Shown here in pieces: positions 14,260 to 21,907 of a stretch of DNA of 22,960 nt. Location: positions 1 to 22,960 of the forward strand of contig CAYRUU010000014.1 in assembly GCA_964427825.1 (NCBI GenBank). The letters are read 5' to 3'. The number at the start of each line of letters is the position of its first letter. The first letter of the stretch is position 1. Origin of the DNA: GCA-2747515 sp964427825. Lineage in GTDB: Bacteria > Patescibacteriota > Minisyncoccia > Moranbacterales > GCA-2747515. The notes below the pieces were generated by a model that had not been told where the DNA came from, did not search any database, and worked only from the letters and a program-made list of their open reading frames with translations. The position numbers and the translations under genes are program-made.

Positions 14260-15723
14260 ATGCAAGTACGTGTGCCACATCTTTCTCGCCTCGTCACGTT
14301 TGGCGCGACGGGTTTTATTGTGGGCACGGTGGTGGGGGCGATGCTGTCAATGTCCGTACTTTCTGTGGTGACGTTTTTTGGTGCGCTGAGTGCGGCGGTG
14401 CTCCTTGCATTTTTTGCGCATGAAGATCGTGCGTGGTGCGGTGCGGCGGGATTGTGTGCCGCGCTGTGTGGTATGCATGTGGCGGCTGCGGCATACACCG
14501 ATGTACGTGTATGGCACGATCGCGCGGGGGAGACGACAACGCAAAAAGTGATCGTGCGTGATGTGCGCGCTGGTGTCTATGATTCGCGCGTTATTGCACA
14601 ACGTGAAGGGCATCGCGATCGGATGATGTGGCGTGATGTTAAATACCCATCCATTGCGCCGGGAGATCGTCTCACGATCCAGTGCACACTTGCTGTGCCA
14701 CCGGATGATTTTTTGCCAACATACCCGATGTTGCTTGCTAGTCGTCGTGTGATGATGGTGTGTGATCATCCGCAGTACAGTGTCGTGGGGCGCGCGGTTG
14801 ACGTGGTAACGATTGCCGGTGATTTGCGCAATCGCCTGATGCGGCCACTACTCACCGCAATTCCCGCGCCTTATGCAGCACTTGCCGTCGGGCTCTTGTT
14901 TGGCGGGGACGACCTCCTCTCTCAAGATGTGCAAGACGCGTTTGCGCGTACGGGCATGTCACACATTGTTGCTGTGTCTGGGTACAATGTATCGGTTATT
15001 ATCGCCGCTGTTGTTAGTGTGCTGATTTTCATCGGACTGTATCGGTCGCGCGCGACGCTGTTTGCCGTTGTCGCCATTGTGGCGTTTGTTGCACTCATTG
15101 GATTTCCGGCATCTGGTGTGCGTGCGGCGTTGATGGGAACACTTGTTTTGATTGCAGCGTCGTATGGACGTATCGCACACGCCTATGGTGCGTTAGCACT
15201 TGCCGGTGCGATCATGCTTGTGCATAATCCGCTCCTCATTGTGTATGATATCGGCTTTCAGTTATCCTTTCTTGCCACATATGGCATCATTACGATTGTG
15301 CCGCTTGCGGAACAGATGACACAGCGTGTGCCGCGCGCATTTGGTATTACTGATATTATCCTTGTCACTATTGCTGCGCAGATTTTTGTACTCCCTGTAA
15401 TTCTGTATCACTTTCACACAATGTCGTTTGTGTCGCTGTTTGTCAATGTTGTTGTACTGCCGATCATTCCACTGGCGATGCTTTCGTCGCTTTTGGTGAT
15501 TGTGCTGTCGTGGATTGCACCGCCCGTTAGCATCGTGTGTGCATGGTTGTCCTATGGGCTGCTTGCTTTTATTATTCATAGTGTGGAATATGCAGCGCGG
15601 ATACCGTGGGCAGCGGTAGATGCGGTACACATTTCTATGGGGATGATTGTGGTGTATTATGGTATCATCCTTGGCGCCGTTTGGGTGTTGCGTAAAAAAA
15701 TGATTGACAATAACGTACTATGA
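14260..15723 (+). CDS. comEC: ComEC/Rec2 competence protein, membrane channel part
   Basis: Polytopic membrane protein thought to carry single-stranded DNA across the cytoplasmic membrane. Two or three N-terminal helices (residues about 10-75) precede a DUF4131-like beta-rich segment (about 85-170). The Competence domain follows (about 200-480), with TGMSHIVAVSGYNVSVI (matching the SGLSHLLAISG-type signature), ASGVRAALMG and DIGFQLSFLATYGI. The protein stops at 487 residues, without the C-terminal metallo-beta-lactamase domain found in full-length ComEC; that domain is encoded by the next gene, joined by an ATGA overlap. It starts 5 bases after murD. All downstream reading frames around the junction contain stops, so the split is not a simple sequencing slip. 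Confidence 0.92.
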   Translation: MQVRVPHLSRLVTFGATGFIVGTVVGAMLSMSVLSVVTFFGALSAAVLLAFFAHEDRAWCGAAGLCAALCGMHVAAAAYTDVRVWHDRAGETTTQKVIVRDVRAGVYDSRVIAQREGHRDRMMWRDVKYPSIAPGDRLTIQCTLAVPPDDFLPTYPMLLASRRVMMVCDHPQYSVVGRAVDVVTIAGDLRNRLMRPLLTAIPAPYAALAVGLLFGGDDLLSQDVQDAFARTGMSHIVAVSGYNVSVIIAAVVSVLIFIGLYRSRATLFAVVAIVAFVALIGFPASGVRAALMGTLVLIAASYGRIAHAYGALALAGAIMLVHNPLLIVYDIGFQLSFLATYGIITIVPLAEQMTQRVPRAFGITDIILVTIAAQIFVLPVILYHFHTMSFVSLFVNVVVLPIIPLAMLSSLLVIVLSWIAPPVSIVCAWLSYGLLAFIIHSVEYAARIPWAAVDAVHISMGMIVVYYGIILGAVWVLRKKMIDNNVL

Positions 15724-16586
15724 CACGACGTTCGCTGATGTATGGCACGATGGGTGTTCTCCTGTTTGGGATGACGGTGTGTGGCGTGATCGCCTATCAC
15801 GTTGCTTTTGCCGATCGAGTGACGGTGCACTTTTTGGACGTGGGGCAGGGTGATGCCATGGTGATTATGCACGGTACGCAGCAAGTACTGATTGATGGCG
15901 GTGCTGATCAAACACGCTTACTGGAAGCGGTGGGACGCATTATGCCATTTTGGGATCGCACAATTGAAACGGTGATCGCCACGCATCCCGATGCCGATCA
16001 CATTGACGGGCTCATCGGCGTTTTTACGCACTATAAAGTGCGACAATTTTGGCACACGGACATCGTGCGAGACGACTCATCGGTATTCACCGCGCTGGCG
16101 CGTGCCGTTGATGAGGCACAAGGCGTGGAAGACATCGTGCCCTATGTGGGTACAACGCTCTTTCTCAATCACTTCACGCAGTTGCGCACGCTCACGCCGC
16201 GCACCACGCCGGACTGCAGAACGGCATCGTGTGACAACAATGCCAACAGCATCGGTCTTTTCCTCATCGTTGGTAAAACGACATTCTACTGTGGCGGCGA
16301 TTTGCCATCCGTTGTAGAAGACACACTCACGCTGCCGTCACCTATTACCGTCCTCAAAGCAAGTCACCACGGCGCACGCACGTCCACAAGCGATCGTTTT
16401 CTTACTGCAGTCGCGCCGCGCGATGCCATCATTTCTGTCGGTGCGGACAACCGCTATGGGCACCCGCACCAAAAAACATTGGACCGCCTCGCAGCACACA
16501 ACGCGCGCATTCTGCGTACCGATCACAGTGGCACAATCACCTACAGCTGCACGCAGGAGGCGTGTCATGTCGTCACGGAACGATAG
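15720..16586 (+). CDS. ComEC-type metallo-beta-lactamase domain protein with N-terminal membrane anchor
   Basis: Residues 5-27 form one membrane helix. Then VTVHFLDVGQGDAMVI (34-49) opens the lactamase fold, the zinc motif HPDADH lies at 89-94, GGDLPS and KASHHGARTST follow, with a last ligand likely near NRYGHPH. This matches the C-terminal domain of ComEC, thought to act on incoming DNA at the outer face of the membrane. Here it is a separate 288-residue protein. Its ATG at 15720 overlaps the channel gene's TGA (ATGA), so the two are translationally coupled. The upstream frame contains a TAA at 15711-15713, which excludes a longer start. Stand-alone ComEC-like hydrolases exist, but the pairing points to a split ComEC. 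Confidence 0.9.
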   Translation: MTRRSLMYGTMGVLLFGMTVCGVIAYHVAFADRVTVHFLDVGQGDAMVIMHGTQQVLIDGGADQTRLLEAVGRIMPFWDRTIETVIATHPDADHIDGLIGVFTHYKVRQFWHTDIVRDDSSVFTALARAVDEAQGVEDIVPYVGTTLFLNHFTQLRTLTPRTTPDCRTASCDNNANSIGLFLIVGKTTFYCGGDLPSVVEDTLTLPSPITVLKASHHGARTSTSDRFLTAVAPRDAIISVGADNRYGHPHQKTLDRLAAHNARILRTDHSGTITYSCTQEACHVVTER

Positions 16587-16595
16587 ACGTTGCTG

Positions 16596-16604
16596 TGCTA
16601 TACT
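16596..16604 (+). promoter_or_regulatory. Candidate extended -10 promoter of the glycosyltransferase gene
   Basis: TGC directly followed by TATACT (16599-16604), 10 bases after the preceding stop codon. No matching -35 box is seen. Because it lies downstream of the earliest in-frame ATG (16562), it favours the later start at 16640. Confidence 0.5.
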
Positions 16605-16639
16605 GGAAAAATGGCATTTCTTTTTTAAAACAATACACT

Positions 16640-17836
16640 ATGAATCTCTACATGATTAAAATCGGCAAGGTGTGGCAGGCGATCCGGCGCGACGGACCGG
16701 TGCGCGCCATGCGGCGCATCATTGATGCGGCGGTACACACGTTGCGACCCGTGGGGCGCGGTGACGTTTTATTTATTACCGGCGGGGTGGGCGACAGTGC
16801 GCTGTATCGCACGCGGCACGTTGCGGAGGAATTGCGCAAGAAGGGGTTTGTCTGCTCCGTGACGGTGCAGGACAATCCTTTCCTTATGCGCTATGTTGGG
16901 CGGTTTTCCGTGTTCATTTTTCATCGTACGCTGTATACGTCAGCCGTGGCGTCTATGATTGCGGCGATCAAGGCGGCGGAAAAAACCATCATCTTTGACA
17001 CGGATGATCTCGTCCATGATCCGAAGTATTTGCAGTACATGGACTACTACAAAAAGATGAATGCTCTGGAGCGCAAGCTTTATGACAACGGTGTGGGCGG
17101 GGAAATTGTACGCGATCCGTCAGTGGAAGTTGTGACGGTGACGACATCATTTTTGGCGGATGTGATGCGTGCGGAAGGAAAGCACGCCATCATTGTGCCA
17201 AATCGGGCGTCAGATGCTGATATTGCCAATGCCGCCAAGGGTATGCAGGTGCGTGCGCGTGTCGCGGCGGACAAGCACATGGTGACCGTGGGATATTTTT
17301 CCGGCGCAATCAGTCACAACAAAGATTTCGCCACGATCACGGAGCCGCTCTTACATATTCTGGCTGCACATCCCCATGTGCGACTGCTGCTTGTTGGGCC
17401 GCTGGATGTGGAGCATGTGCTTGTGCGACAGTTTCACGATCGCATCACGCAACTCCCGTATGCGTTGCGTCCACAGCACTTTGCCAACGTGGCATCGTGC
17501 GACATCAATCTTGCGCCGCTGGAATATGACAATCCGTTTTGTGAGGCGAAGAGTGAGCTGAAGTTTTTTGAAGCGGGGCTGGTGCGTGTGCCGACGGTTG
17601 CTGTGGACAATCGGACGTATCGCGAGGCGATCACTGACGGTGTGGACGGCTTCCTTGCGCGAGATGCAAAAGAATGGGAAGCGAAACTGACGCGGTTGGT
17701 CACGGATGCCACGTTGCGCCGTATGATGGGTGATCATGCCTATGCGACCGCTATGGCACGCTATACGACCGCCAGTGCTACTAATGAAGAATACTATACC
17801 TATCTGCGCAGTAAGATTCCAACATACGACCGCTAA
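16640..17836 (+). CDS. Glycosyltransferase, GT-B fold (family 4-like)
   Basis: Probable cytoplasmic or membrane-associated sugar transferase for a surface glycan. With this start it is 398 aa. The N-terminal domain has ITGGVGDSALYRTRHVAEEL (46-65, typical of GT4 acceptor domains) and IIFDTDDLVHD (117-127). The C-terminal domain has VTVGYFSGAISHNKDF (215-230), LLLVGP (249-254) and APLEYDNPFCEAKSELKFFE (292-311), the donor-site region in which GT4 members place their key Glu/Lys. An ATG at 16562 is in frame but overlaps the previous gene and lies upstream of the promoter; ATG 16652 is also possible. Donor and acceptor sugars cannot be read from sequence. It opens the polysaccharide region that runs to the window end. 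Confidence 0.85.
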   Translation: MNLYMIKIGKVWQAIRRDGPVRAMRRIIDAAVHTLRPVGRGDVLFITGGVGDSALYRTRHVAEELRKKGFVCSVTVQDNPFLMRYVGRFSVFIFHRTLYTSAVASMIAAIKAAEKTIIFDTDDLVHDPKYLQYMDYYKKMNALERKLYDNGVGGEIVRDPSVEVVTVTTSFLADVMRAEGKHAIIVPNRASDADIANAAKGMQVRARVAADKHMVTVGYFSGAISHNKDFATITEPLLHILAAHPHVRLLLVGPLDVEHVLVRQFHDRITQLPYALRPQHFANVASCDINLAPLEYDNPFCEAKSELKFFEAGLVRVPTVAVDNRTYREAITDGVDGFLARDAKEWEAKLTRLVTDATLRRMMGDHAYATAMARYTTASATNEEYYTYLRSKIPTYDR

Positions 17837-17846
17837 CCTGTGGTGA

Positions 17847-17875
17847 TAGTCAAAATGGGAGAGGTGTGTTACAGT
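17847..17875 (+). promoter_or_regulatory. Candidate promoter of RNase P RNA
   Basis: TAGTCA (17847-17852) and TACAGT (17870-17875) with a 17-base spacer, each matching consensus at four of six positions. Transcription would begin near 17882, about 20 bases before the P1 helix. Confidence 0.4.
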
Positions 17876-17901
17876 GGGTGGTAGCCGCACAGTGTGGCAG
17901 G

Positions 17902-18254
17902 AATACCCATACATGAAAGATGGTGCGATGATAGCTCTACGGAGAGGAAAGTCCGGACACTCCTTCATCCGCAAGGATGGAAACGGTAGCGGGTAACACC
18001 CGTCGAGAGTGATCTCCGAGGTGCGAGCAGTGACGCGCGTGTGCCGCAAGGTGCACCGGTCCGTGTGCCGCAAGGTGCGCGGATGAATCCCATAGTGATA
18101 TGGGGGTGAAACGGCTAAATCCTTACCGGAGTGCAAGACCGTGCCCGACACATGTCGGGAGAGTCGCAAAGACGCCACCGGCAACGGTGTGCGCAAGACA
18201 GATTATCATCACAACAGAATCCGGCTTATGCACAATCTTTCATGTGTGGGTGTT
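17902..18254 (+). ncRNA. rnpB: RNase P RNA, bacterial type A-like
   Basis: Catalytic RNA that trims the 5' ends of pre-tRNAs. The universal P4 strands are present: GAGGAAAGTCCGG at 17944-17956 and ACAGAATCCGGCTTA at 18214-18228. A long P1 pairs CCCATACATGAAAGAT (17906-17921) with ATCTTTCATGTGTGGG (18235-18250) and can extend four more pairs on each side. A GCAA-capped hairpin (CATCC/GGATG) follows the first P4 strand. At about 345-353 nucleotides the size is normal. The middle holds two nearly identical GCAA hairpins (see the repeat entry). The sugar transferase gene starts 45 bases after it and no terminator separates them. Boundaries are set from P1 and may be off by a few bases. Confidence 0.95.
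18038..18078 (+). repeat. Tandem duplicated hairpin inside RNase P RNA
   Basis: The 17-mer CGTGTGCCGCAAGGTGC occurs at 18038-18054 and again at 18062-18078, 24 bases apart. Each copy folds into a 7-8 bp stem capped by a GCAA tetraloop. They lie in the specificity half of the RNA, where P12-P14 type helices are expected. Confidence 0.85.
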
Positions 18255-18298
18255 GCGGGAATCGCGGCGTGCGGATCGACAAACAGTGATCACAACGT

Positions 18299-19723
18299 AT
18301 GAAAAAATCCGAACTTTTTTTCAGTGTTTTACAAGTGGCTGTTGACTATATCTTGATTGTCGCCGCGGCACTAACGGCCTATATGCTGCGTGACAATGCT
18401 TTGGTGCAGGATCTCATCAATAAACAAGGACTGTATACCATTTCCGGGCGACAATTTTTGGTTTTGGCACTGGTGAGTGCACTGGTGTGTGTGGTGATCT
18501 ATGCGTTTGACGGACTCTACAACATCCGATCAACGCGTAAATTTTGGACGGAGGCCTACGACGTGTTCAAGTCCACCACGGTGCTTGTGGTTCTCATTAT
18601 TATTGGATTCTTTTTGCAGCGCGAATGGTTTTCTTCGCGTTTTATTATTGCGTCGGCGTGGGTGCTGGTGATTTCCTATGTGATGATCGGGCGCATTTTA
18701 CTACACAGTTTGCAGAAGTATCTCTTGGCGTATAAGGACATCGGTGTACATCGGGTGCTTTTGGTGGGGATGGGAGAAAAAATCAAATACTTTTGTCGTG
18801 TGATTCGCACCAATAAGCACTTAGGGTATCGCATTGCGGGGCATGTGGAGTATGTGAATATTCCGCAGATCAAAGAAATCAATGCGACGATCGGTATTGA
18901 CGAGGTGATTGTCAACGAGGCATCCATTCCCGATGATGTGCTGACGAAATTGCACGACTTTTGCGGCATCAATGATATTACATATAAATTCATCCCGTCA
19001 TCGCGCCAAACGACGCGATTCACTATGACAATGTTTGAAGGGGAGCCGATCATTGAACTTTTACATACACCCTTGGACGGGTGGGGTAAGATCGCCAAGC
19101 GATGTGCGGACATTGTGGGATCATCAATTCTGATTCTGGTGACGGGGCCGCTGATGCTTGTGGTTGCTGCACTGATCAAGTTGGACGACTGGGCGGCGCC
19201 GGTGATTTTTAAAAACGCGCGCGTGGGTGCTAATGGCAAAGAGTTTTTTGTGTACAAGTTTCGCTACATGCAGTGGCGATGGTGCACAACCAAGCGCAAT
19301 CCGCACTGGGAGGAGGCGCTGGCCTATGAAAAGCAGTTGATCGCGGAACGGTCCGTGCGCGTGGGTCCGATCTATAAGATCAACGATGATCCGCGTAAGA
19401 CGCGTATCGGTAGATACCTGGAGCGTTTGTCTATTGATGAGTTTCCGCAGTTTTTCAATGTGTTGCGCGGGGATATGAGTCTTGTGGGCCCGCGTCCACA
19501 TCAGGATCGGGAGGTGGAAAAGTATCGGGAATACCATCGTCGCTTGTTGACGATTAAGCCGGGCATTACCGGCATGGCACAGATCTCCGGGCGCAGTGAT
19601 TTGGATTTTGAAGATGAGTATAATTTGGATGTGTACTACATTGAAAATTGGTCCCTGCTCTTGGATGTGAAAATTTTGTTGCGGACACCGCTCGCCGTTT
19701 TGCGTCCGCGCAAAAATACGTAG
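18299..19723 (+). CDS. Polyprenyl-phosphate sugar-1-phosphate transferase (bacterial sugar transferase, WbaP/WcaJ-like)
   Basis: Membrane enzyme that starts surface polysaccharide synthesis by moving a sugar-1-phosphate from a nucleotide sugar to undecaprenyl phosphate. The N-terminus has four helices (about 10-30, 50-70, 92-106, 114-133), then a Rossmann-like CoA-binding-type domain (VLLVGMGE at 153-160). The C-terminal catalytic domain begins KRCADIVGSS (267-276) with the re-entrant helix, followed by KNARVGANG (305-313), YKFRYM (319-324), LSIDEFPQFFNVLRGDMSLVGPRP (377-400) with the Asp380-Glu381 dyad, and PGITGMAQISGRS (421-433). The 474-aa length is that of the PNPT family. It follows RNase P RNA closely and may share its transcript. 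The sugar is unknown. Confidence 0.93.
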   Translation: MKKSELFFSVLQVAVDYILIVAAALTAYMLRDNALVQDLINKQGLYTISGRQFLVLALVSALVCVVIYAFDGLYNIRSTRKFWTEAYDVFKSTTVLVVLIIIGFFLQREWFSSRFIIASAWVLVISYVMIGRILLHSLQKYLLAYKDIGVHRVLLVGMGEKIKYFCRVIRTNKHLGYRIAGHVEYVNIPQIKEINATIGIDEVIVNEASIPDDVLTKLHDFCGINDITYKFIPSSRQTTRFTMTMFEGEPIIELLHTPLDGWGKIAKRCADIVGSSILILVTGPLMLVVAALIKLDDWAAPVIFKNARVGANGKEFFVYKFRYMQWRWCTTKRNPHWEEALAYEKQLIAERSVRVGPIYKINDDPRKTRIGRYLERLSIDEFPQFFNVLRGDMSLVGPRPHQDREVEKYREYHRRLLTIKPGITGMAQISGRSDLDFEDEYNLDVYYIENWSLLLDVKILLRTPLAVLRPRKNT

Positions 19724-19736
19724 CTGGCGGGGGTTG

Positions 19737-19745
19737 TGGTATGAT
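19737..19745 (+). promoter_or_regulatory. Candidate extended -10 promoter of the YvlD-like gene
   Basis: TGG directly followed by TATGAT (19740-19745), 38 bases before the ATG at 19783. No -35 match. Same layout as the other extended -10 elements in the window. Confidence 0.4.
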
Positions 19746-19782
19746 GGAGGATGGGGATGATAATTTGGTAAAGGAACGCTGT

Positions 19783-20118
19783 ATGAAAACGATCGTGAAG
19801 CTTCTCTTTGTGGCGTGCGGCTTGTGGATTGCCGCGCAATTTGTCCCCGGGATCACCGTGGATGCCTTTTGGCCGACAGCAGTGATTGCTGCGGTTGTTC
19901 TTGGCGTGATCAGCGCTGTTGCTCTGCCAATTGTGAAACTTTTGGCATTGCCGGTGACGATTTTGACGTTGGGGATTTTTTCGCTCGTCCTCACGGTTTT
20001 GGGATTTTGGATTCTGACACTTGTGCCCGGTGTGCAGATTGACGGCTTTCTTGCGGCGTTTGCGGGATTGGTGATTGTGACGGTGTTTTCGTGGGCGGCG
20101 GATCTCATGACGAAGTAA
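19783..20118 (+). CDS. YvlD-like / phage holin family 4 small membrane protein
   Basis: The 111 residues are almost entirely hydrophobic, with about four helices: KLLFVACGLWIAAQFVPGI, the AVIAAVVLGVISAVALPIV region, a TILTLGIFSLVLTVLGFWIL region and a C-terminal helix. The spaced motifs VPGITVDAFW and LVPGVQIDGF, together with LPVTILTLGIF, match the YvlD/phage_holin_4_2 family. The family is chromosomal and widespread; despite its name it is not evidence of a prophage. I use ATG 19783 because AAAGGA precedes it at a good distance (19770-19775) and because the hydrophobic N-terminus starts there; ATG 19741 would lie inside the promoter. Function is poorly defined; a role in membrane or envelope stress is known for some members. 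Confidence 0.88.
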   Translation: MKTIVKLLFVACGLWIAAQFVPGITVDAFWPTAVIAAVVLGVISAVALPIVKLLALPVTILTLGIFSLVLTVLGFWILTLVPGVQIDGFLAAFAGLVIVTVFSWAADLMTK

Positions 20119-20150
20119 CATAGCCCATGCGGCGATAGACGTACGATTTT

Positions 20151-21278
20151 ATGCGTATTGCACTAGTGCACGACTACCTTGTTCAACATGGCGGCGCGGA
20201 AAAGGTCTTGGAGAGCTTTTGCGCGCTTTTTCCCCATGCACCAATCTACACGATCATTTACGACAAAAAAGCCATGCGTGGCACATTTGCCGATCGCACC
20301 ATCATGACATCGCGTTTGCAACGCGTTCCGTTGGCGCGTACACGGCATCGTCTCTTTCCCGCGCTAATGCCGCTGGCGATTGAGGAATTTGATTTTTCGC
20401 AATACGATATTGTCCTGTCAGACTCCTCCAGTTTCGCCAAGGGCATTATTACACGACCGGAAACACTACATATTTCCTATGTGCATACGCCTATGCGCTA
20501 TGCGTGGGATGACTGCCAAAAATACACATCTGATTTTGGCTTACCGCGTGTGGTGGAGCGATTGGTGCCGATTGTGATGAGTAGTGTTCGTCTGTGGGAT
20601 TATGCTAGCGCCGATCGCGTGGACCACTACATTGCCAACTCGCATTTTGTGGCGCGCCGCATCAAAAAATATTATGGTAAGGAAGCCACTGTGATCAATC
20701 CGCCTGTGGATCTGCATCGGTTTTATGTTGCGCCACCGGAGAAGATTAAGCCGTACTACCTTATGGTAGGGCGTATTATTGCCTATAAGCGCCATGATAT
20801 CGCTGTAGAGGCATTCAATCGTCTCGGCTTGCCACTTAAGATCATTGGTCGCGGACCGGAGTTTACTGCGTTGAAGAGGAAGGCGCGGAGCAATATTGAA
20901 TTTTTGGGGCGGGTGGATGACGATGTGATGGCGCGTTACTATGCAGAGTGTAAGGCGTTTGTGTTTCCGCAGGAGGAGGATTTCGGCATCGTGGCAATTG
21001 AGGCAATGGCGTCGGGGCGACCACTTGTGGCGTATCGCGGCGGAGACATTGTGGAGCACATGCGCGAGCCGGACATGGGTATCTTTTTTGATCATCAAAC
21101 ACCGGAGGCATTGATGGCAGCGGTGCGCCGTATGGAGGCGTTGTCGTTTGATGCGCAAACAATCGTTGAATATTCTCATGGATTTGACAGGGAGATTTTT
21201 CAGCGTAGAATAAAGGACTACGTTGTGCGCGCATATGAGGACCATATGCGTACGCGTAGCGGACGGTGTGCACAGTAA
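20151..21278 (+). CDS. Glycosyltransferase family 4 (GT-B), 375 aa
   Basis: Retaining glycosyltransferase for surface polysaccharide. MRIALVHDYLVQHGGAEKVLE (1-21) is the classic GT4 acceptor-domain opening, with the GGAEK loop. ISYVHTPMRYAWD (108-120), YIANSHFVARRI (160-171), PPVDLHRF (184-191), YLMVGRIIAYKRHDIAVEAF (203-222) and EEDFGIVAIEAMASGRPLVA (275-294) follow. The latter contains the E-x7-E donor motif (Glu276, Glu284). Many close relatives act as mannosyl- or rhamnosyltransferases, but the sugar is not shown by the sequence. No signal peptide. It starts 33 bases after the YvlD-like gene and is followed 23 bases on by the Wzz-like gene, so it belongs to a polysaccharide assembly cluster. 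Confidence 0.94.
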   Translation: MRIALVHDYLVQHGGAEKVLESFCALFPHAPIYTIIYDKKAMRGTFADRTIMTSRLQRVPLARTRHRLFPALMPLAIEEFDFSQYDIVLSDSSSFAKGIITRPETLHISYVHTPMRYAWDDCQKYTSDFGLPRVVERLVPIVMSSVRLWDYASADRVDHYIANSHFVARRIKKYYGKEATVINPPVDLHRFYVAPPEKIKPYYLMVGRIIAYKRHDIAVEAFNRLGLPLKIIGRGPEFTALKRKARSNIEFLGRVDDDVMARYYAECKAFVFPQEEDFGIVAIEAMASGRPLVAYRGGDIVEHMREPDMGIFFDHQTPEALMAAVRRMEALSFDAQTIVEYSHGFDREIFQRRIKDYVVRAYEDHMRTRSGRCAQ

Positions 21279-21301
21279 CAAACTTTTAATGCATGTAGTG
21301 T

Positions 21302-21907
21302 ATGGAACTTCGTGATCTTGTGGCGATTTTTCGCACATATGGGATGACGTTTCTTATGGTGTGTGTCGTGGCGATTGCCTGCGGGGCGGTGTTTTTTGTT
21401 GTGCAACGTCATGGCTATAAGACGACACTACTCCTCAATGTGACGCGCGACAGTTATGTGTCCAGCGGTGCTTATGAATACGATCACTTCTATCGTTTGC
21501 AAGCCGATGAGCGTTTTGCTGATACGGTTGTGCAGTGGATTGTGTCGCCGTCACTACGTGCACGTGTTTTTACAGATGAGACACCACTACGCGCACGACG
21601 TCTCTCATCGCAGGTTGTGGAGGTGACGTACCGCACGCGCACTGCAACAGATGCGGCAGCTGTGGCGCAGCGTGTGACGACACTAGTAAATGCCGAAGCA
21701 CGAAAACTCAACGAACGACAAGATGTACCGAATTGGTTTGCTGTGGTGGCGGATGCGCCGGTGACGGTGCCGGGCGCTTACGGTGCTATGGTGGTGTTTG
21801 CTGCAAGTCTGTTCGCGGGGATGTTCATTGGTTTTTGGACGGTGCTTCTGCGACAGTATTTTGCACCGCATCCGCAATTGCGCTTGTCCTATGAACATCG
21901 GCATTGA
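21302..21907 (+). CDS. Short Wzz/chain-length-determinant-like membrane protein, 201 aa
   Basis: Two membrane helices flank a soluble domain: residues about 14-35 and 160-183, with a 120-residue predicted extracytoplasmic part between them. The N-terminal MELRDLVAIFRTYGMTF and the following TTLLLNVTRD resemble Wzz/polysaccharide co-polymerase proteins, which set polymer length. It is shorter than usual Wzz proteins (about 320 aa) and lacks a visible coiled-coil insertion, and no tyrosine-kinase domain is attached. The proline-rich motif before the second helix is limited to VTVPGAY. Its last 17 bases overlap the start of the next glycosyltransferase, so the two are translationally coupled. 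The assignment rests on topology and neighbours more than on strong motifs. Confidence 0.65.
   Translation: MELRDLVAIFRTYGMTFLMVCVVAIACGAVFFVVQRHGYKTTLLLNVTRDSYVSSGAYEYDHFYRLQADERFADTVVQWIVSPSLRARVFTDETPLRARRLSSQVVEVTYRTRTATDAAAVAQRVTTLVNAEARKLNERQDVPNWFAVVADAPVTVPGAYGAMVVFAASLFAGMFIGFWTVLLRQYFAPHPQLRLSYEHRH

Noticed and set aside
15691..15713. Programmed or erroneous frameshift at a run of seven A joining the two ComEC parts
   Set aside because: Both alternative frames reach stop codons at or just after the run, so slippage would not yield a fused protein.
19783..20118. Holin-like protein as evidence of a prophage
   Set aside because: The YvlD/phage_holin_4_2 family is a common chromosomal membrane protein, and no other phage gene is nearby.
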